Part shown: in pieces, positions 32,559 to 34,025 of the stretch
How the letters are laid out: each line of letters begins with the position of its first letter
How positions within the stretch are numbered: the first letter of the stretch is position 1
Source: Prevotella pectinovora
GTDB taxonomy: Bacteria > Bacteroidota > Bacteroidia > Bacteroidales > Bacteroidaceae
Assembly (NCBI RefSeq): GCF_000834015.1
Contig: NZ_JXQI01000044.1
Coordinates: 1 to 34,025 of the forward strand
Direction: 5' to 3'
Length of the DNA: 34,025 bases
The notes under the pieces: generated by a model
Seen by the model: only the letters and a program-made list of their open reading frames with translations
Told to the model about the DNA's origin: nothing
Database searches by the model: none
Program-made: the position numbers and the translations under genes

Positions 32559-34025
32559 ATGAAGAAAATTTTTACACTTTTAATTTTAATTGCGACATGT
32601 GTCTTTTCGATGCAAGCGCAAAAAAGGTATGTGGTTGCCTTTGATTGCACAAAATCAATGGATCATCCGAGTGGAGATTATTCAATCAATGGAAGGGATA
32701 CTAGTATATTATGGTCTCCTGCTAAAAAATGTATTGAATCGTTATGGAAGCAAGCCTCTGCTAAGGATGAGTTTGTAATTCTTCTTTATCAAGACAGGAT
32801 TCTCTATACAATTAAAAAAATTAAAAGCACACAATTATACGATTGGAATTCCATTGAAAACAAAATGGAAGATGCCATCACGAAAGGAGGTAATACTTGT
32901 ATATTTCAAGCATGGCAGGCTTCTGAACAATATTTTACAGACAATTGTGATTTCTACTTTATAACAGATGGTGTAGAAGATCACGATAATAATAAACAAA
33001 TAAATGATGATGAGCAAGCGCATATTGACGCTATCTGTAAAAAAATAGATGATTTTTGTAATTTAGGAATCAATGGATTTTACACGAACCTTAAGCAATC
33101 TGAAAACGATAATATTAACAACCAGATTTCACGGAAGATTAAATCTTCCTGTTTCAGAGATCTGATAGCTGGTAATATTACACCTATATCATTGTCTTTA
33201 AACCAAGATGATTTAAATAAAGGCAAGAAAACCTTTAATCTCACTTTTAGACCAATTGAAAGCAAAAGAATAGCTAATGTTCAAAAGTTAGATGCGGTAT
33301 TTATTGACCATGATGGAGGATTGCAAAACGCAATCACGTATTTTAAACCTACTATTACAGGAATATCGAATAACAAAATTGAACTTACACTAGAACAAAT
33401 TTCACCCGTTCATCAAAATTTATTAGATAATTCGAACTCTTGCAAATTGTTTTTGAATGTACTCTCCAATGATAAAGACTTTGCTATATTTCCTCAATTG
33501 ATAACAGTTGAAGTAAGATACTATTATGAGAAAATAGCATACTTGCCATCTCTTGAACTAGAAGGGACATCTAAATATCATCCTGACTTCTTTATTTCTT
33601 CATTAGCAGATTTGTTTTCAGATTGTGATTTCATTGCAGAACACAAGCCTGATACGATATCTTTTGATTTGAAAAAGATGTTAGATGACAACAAATTATT
33701 TAACGAGGAAGCGATAAAACATGGAAGCACGTATAAGTTACAACTAGTTCCTCTTCGCGATAAAGATAAAAATGCGAAATTCATTCTGCTAAAGAATGGA
33801 GAAATCTGTAAAAACAATACGATTGATGTTGCTAGTTCTGATGAGAATCTTCTAATAAAGATAATCTTCAATGAATCCTCGGATGATGGCACATTTAAAT
33901 TCAAATTGATTCCAATTGAAGCTTATAAATTGGATAAAATCAATGAGTGTGCAAATATTGAAGAAGTTTCAATTCCTGTGACGATTGAGTTCGATACAGA
34001 TTGTAACCCGTTAGAATTATTGTTG
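32559..34025 (+). CDS. Secreted VWA-like domain protein, 3' end outside the window
   Basis: A signal peptide (MKKIFTLLILIATCVFSMQA) leads directly into a von Willebrand A-like domain. The metal-ion site is D29-x-T31-x-S33 in 'VVAFDCTKSMDHP' (a DxTxS variant of DxSxS), T113 in 'KGGNTCIFQAW', and T136-D137-G138 in 'FYFITDGVEDHDN'. The remainder to residue 489 consists of Asn/Lys/Asp-rich beta-type segments ('LNQDDLNKGKKTFNLTF', 'VEVRYYYEKIAYLPSLELEG') without a known motif. The reading frame stays open to the last base, so length and C-terminus are unknown. The base composition is AT-richer than genes on the left, suggesting acquired DNA. It follows the DA1-like gene by 4 nt. Likely an exported protein that binds a partner through a metal ion. 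Confidence 0.75.
   Translation, partial: MKKIFTLLILIATCVFSMQAQKRYVVAFDCTKSMDHPSGDYSINGRDTSILWSPAKKCIESLWKQASAKDEFVILLYQDRILYTIKKIKSTQLYDWNSIENKMEDAITKGGNTCIFQAWQASEQYFTDNCDFYFITDGVEDHDNNKQINDDEQAHIDAICKKIDDFCNLGINGFYTNLKQSENDNINNQISRKIKSSCFRDLIAGNITPISLSLNQDDLNKGKKTFNLTFRPIESKRIANVQKLDAVFIDHDGGLQNAITYFKPTITGISNNKIELTLEQISPVHQNLLDNSNSCKLFLNVLSNDKDFAIFPQLITVEVRYYYEKIAYLPSLELEGTSKYHPDFFISSLADLFSDCDFIAEHKPDTISFDLKKMLDDNKLFNEEAIKHGSTYKLQLVPLRDKDKNAKFILLKNGEICKNNTIDVASSDENLLIKIIFNESSDDGTFKFKLIPIEAYKLDKINECANIEEVSIPVTIEFDTDCNPLELLL

Overview
The window looks like chromosomal DNA from a Prevotella-like member of the Bacteroidales. Supporting signs are: secreted proteins with C-terminal Por/type IX secretion (T9SS)-like tails; Bacteroidetes promoters (TTG, about 20 nt, then TAnnTTTG); a C10 streptopain/interpain-type protease; a TPR-AraC hybrid regulator; IS982-family remnants; and a UpxY-type antiterminator. 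Species cannot be assigned from the sequence alone.

Layout. Positions 1-113 hold the tail of an ISL3-like transposase. Positions 279-6855 (minus strand) hold three closely spaced genes for secreted proteins, the first of which is an M6 metalloprotease; a membrane TPR-AraC regulator is divergent at 7042. A cysteinyl-tRNA synthetase gene lacking its first third (8561-9628) lies next to a decayed IS982 element (10103-11149), which is itself interrupted by a 185-bp MITE-like repeat. Two more secreted-protein genes (11271-14593, minus) are followed by a second copy of that repeat and by a large C10 cysteine protease gene (15193-17979, plus). Positions 18046-19700 are repeat-rich and gene-poor: a mini-IS982, a third degraded MITE copy, 22-bp tandem repeats and a palindromic element of about 180 bp. 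A minus-strand envelope block (19719-24460) encodes a YkuD-type L,D-transpeptidase, a polytopic membrane protein, a small secreted protein, a membrane-anchored protein possibly related to phosphodiester glycosidases, a lone LytTR DNA-binding protein and a DUF4846-like exported protein.

A tRNA-3'-end-like remnant (24641-24657) beside a terminator hairpin may mark an island edge. To its right are three small genes of unknown function and a palindromic repeat. Next comes the most interesting locus, 26926-31407 (plus): a UpxY/NusG-like antiterminator, two tandem M48-type metallopeptidases, an unlisted 58-residue peptide with five cysteines near its C-terminus, and a radical SAM/SPASM protein fused to a GNAT acetyltransferase. 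This reads as a ribosomally synthesised, post-translationally modified peptide (RiPP) pathway: precursor, maturase with possible acylation, candidate leader proteases, and a dedicated antiterminator. It is followed, from its own promoter, by a zinc-ribbon lipoprotein, a LIM-like/DA1-like metalloprotease and a secreted VWA-domain protein that runs off the window.

All functions are inferred from motifs read by eye. No database search was possible.
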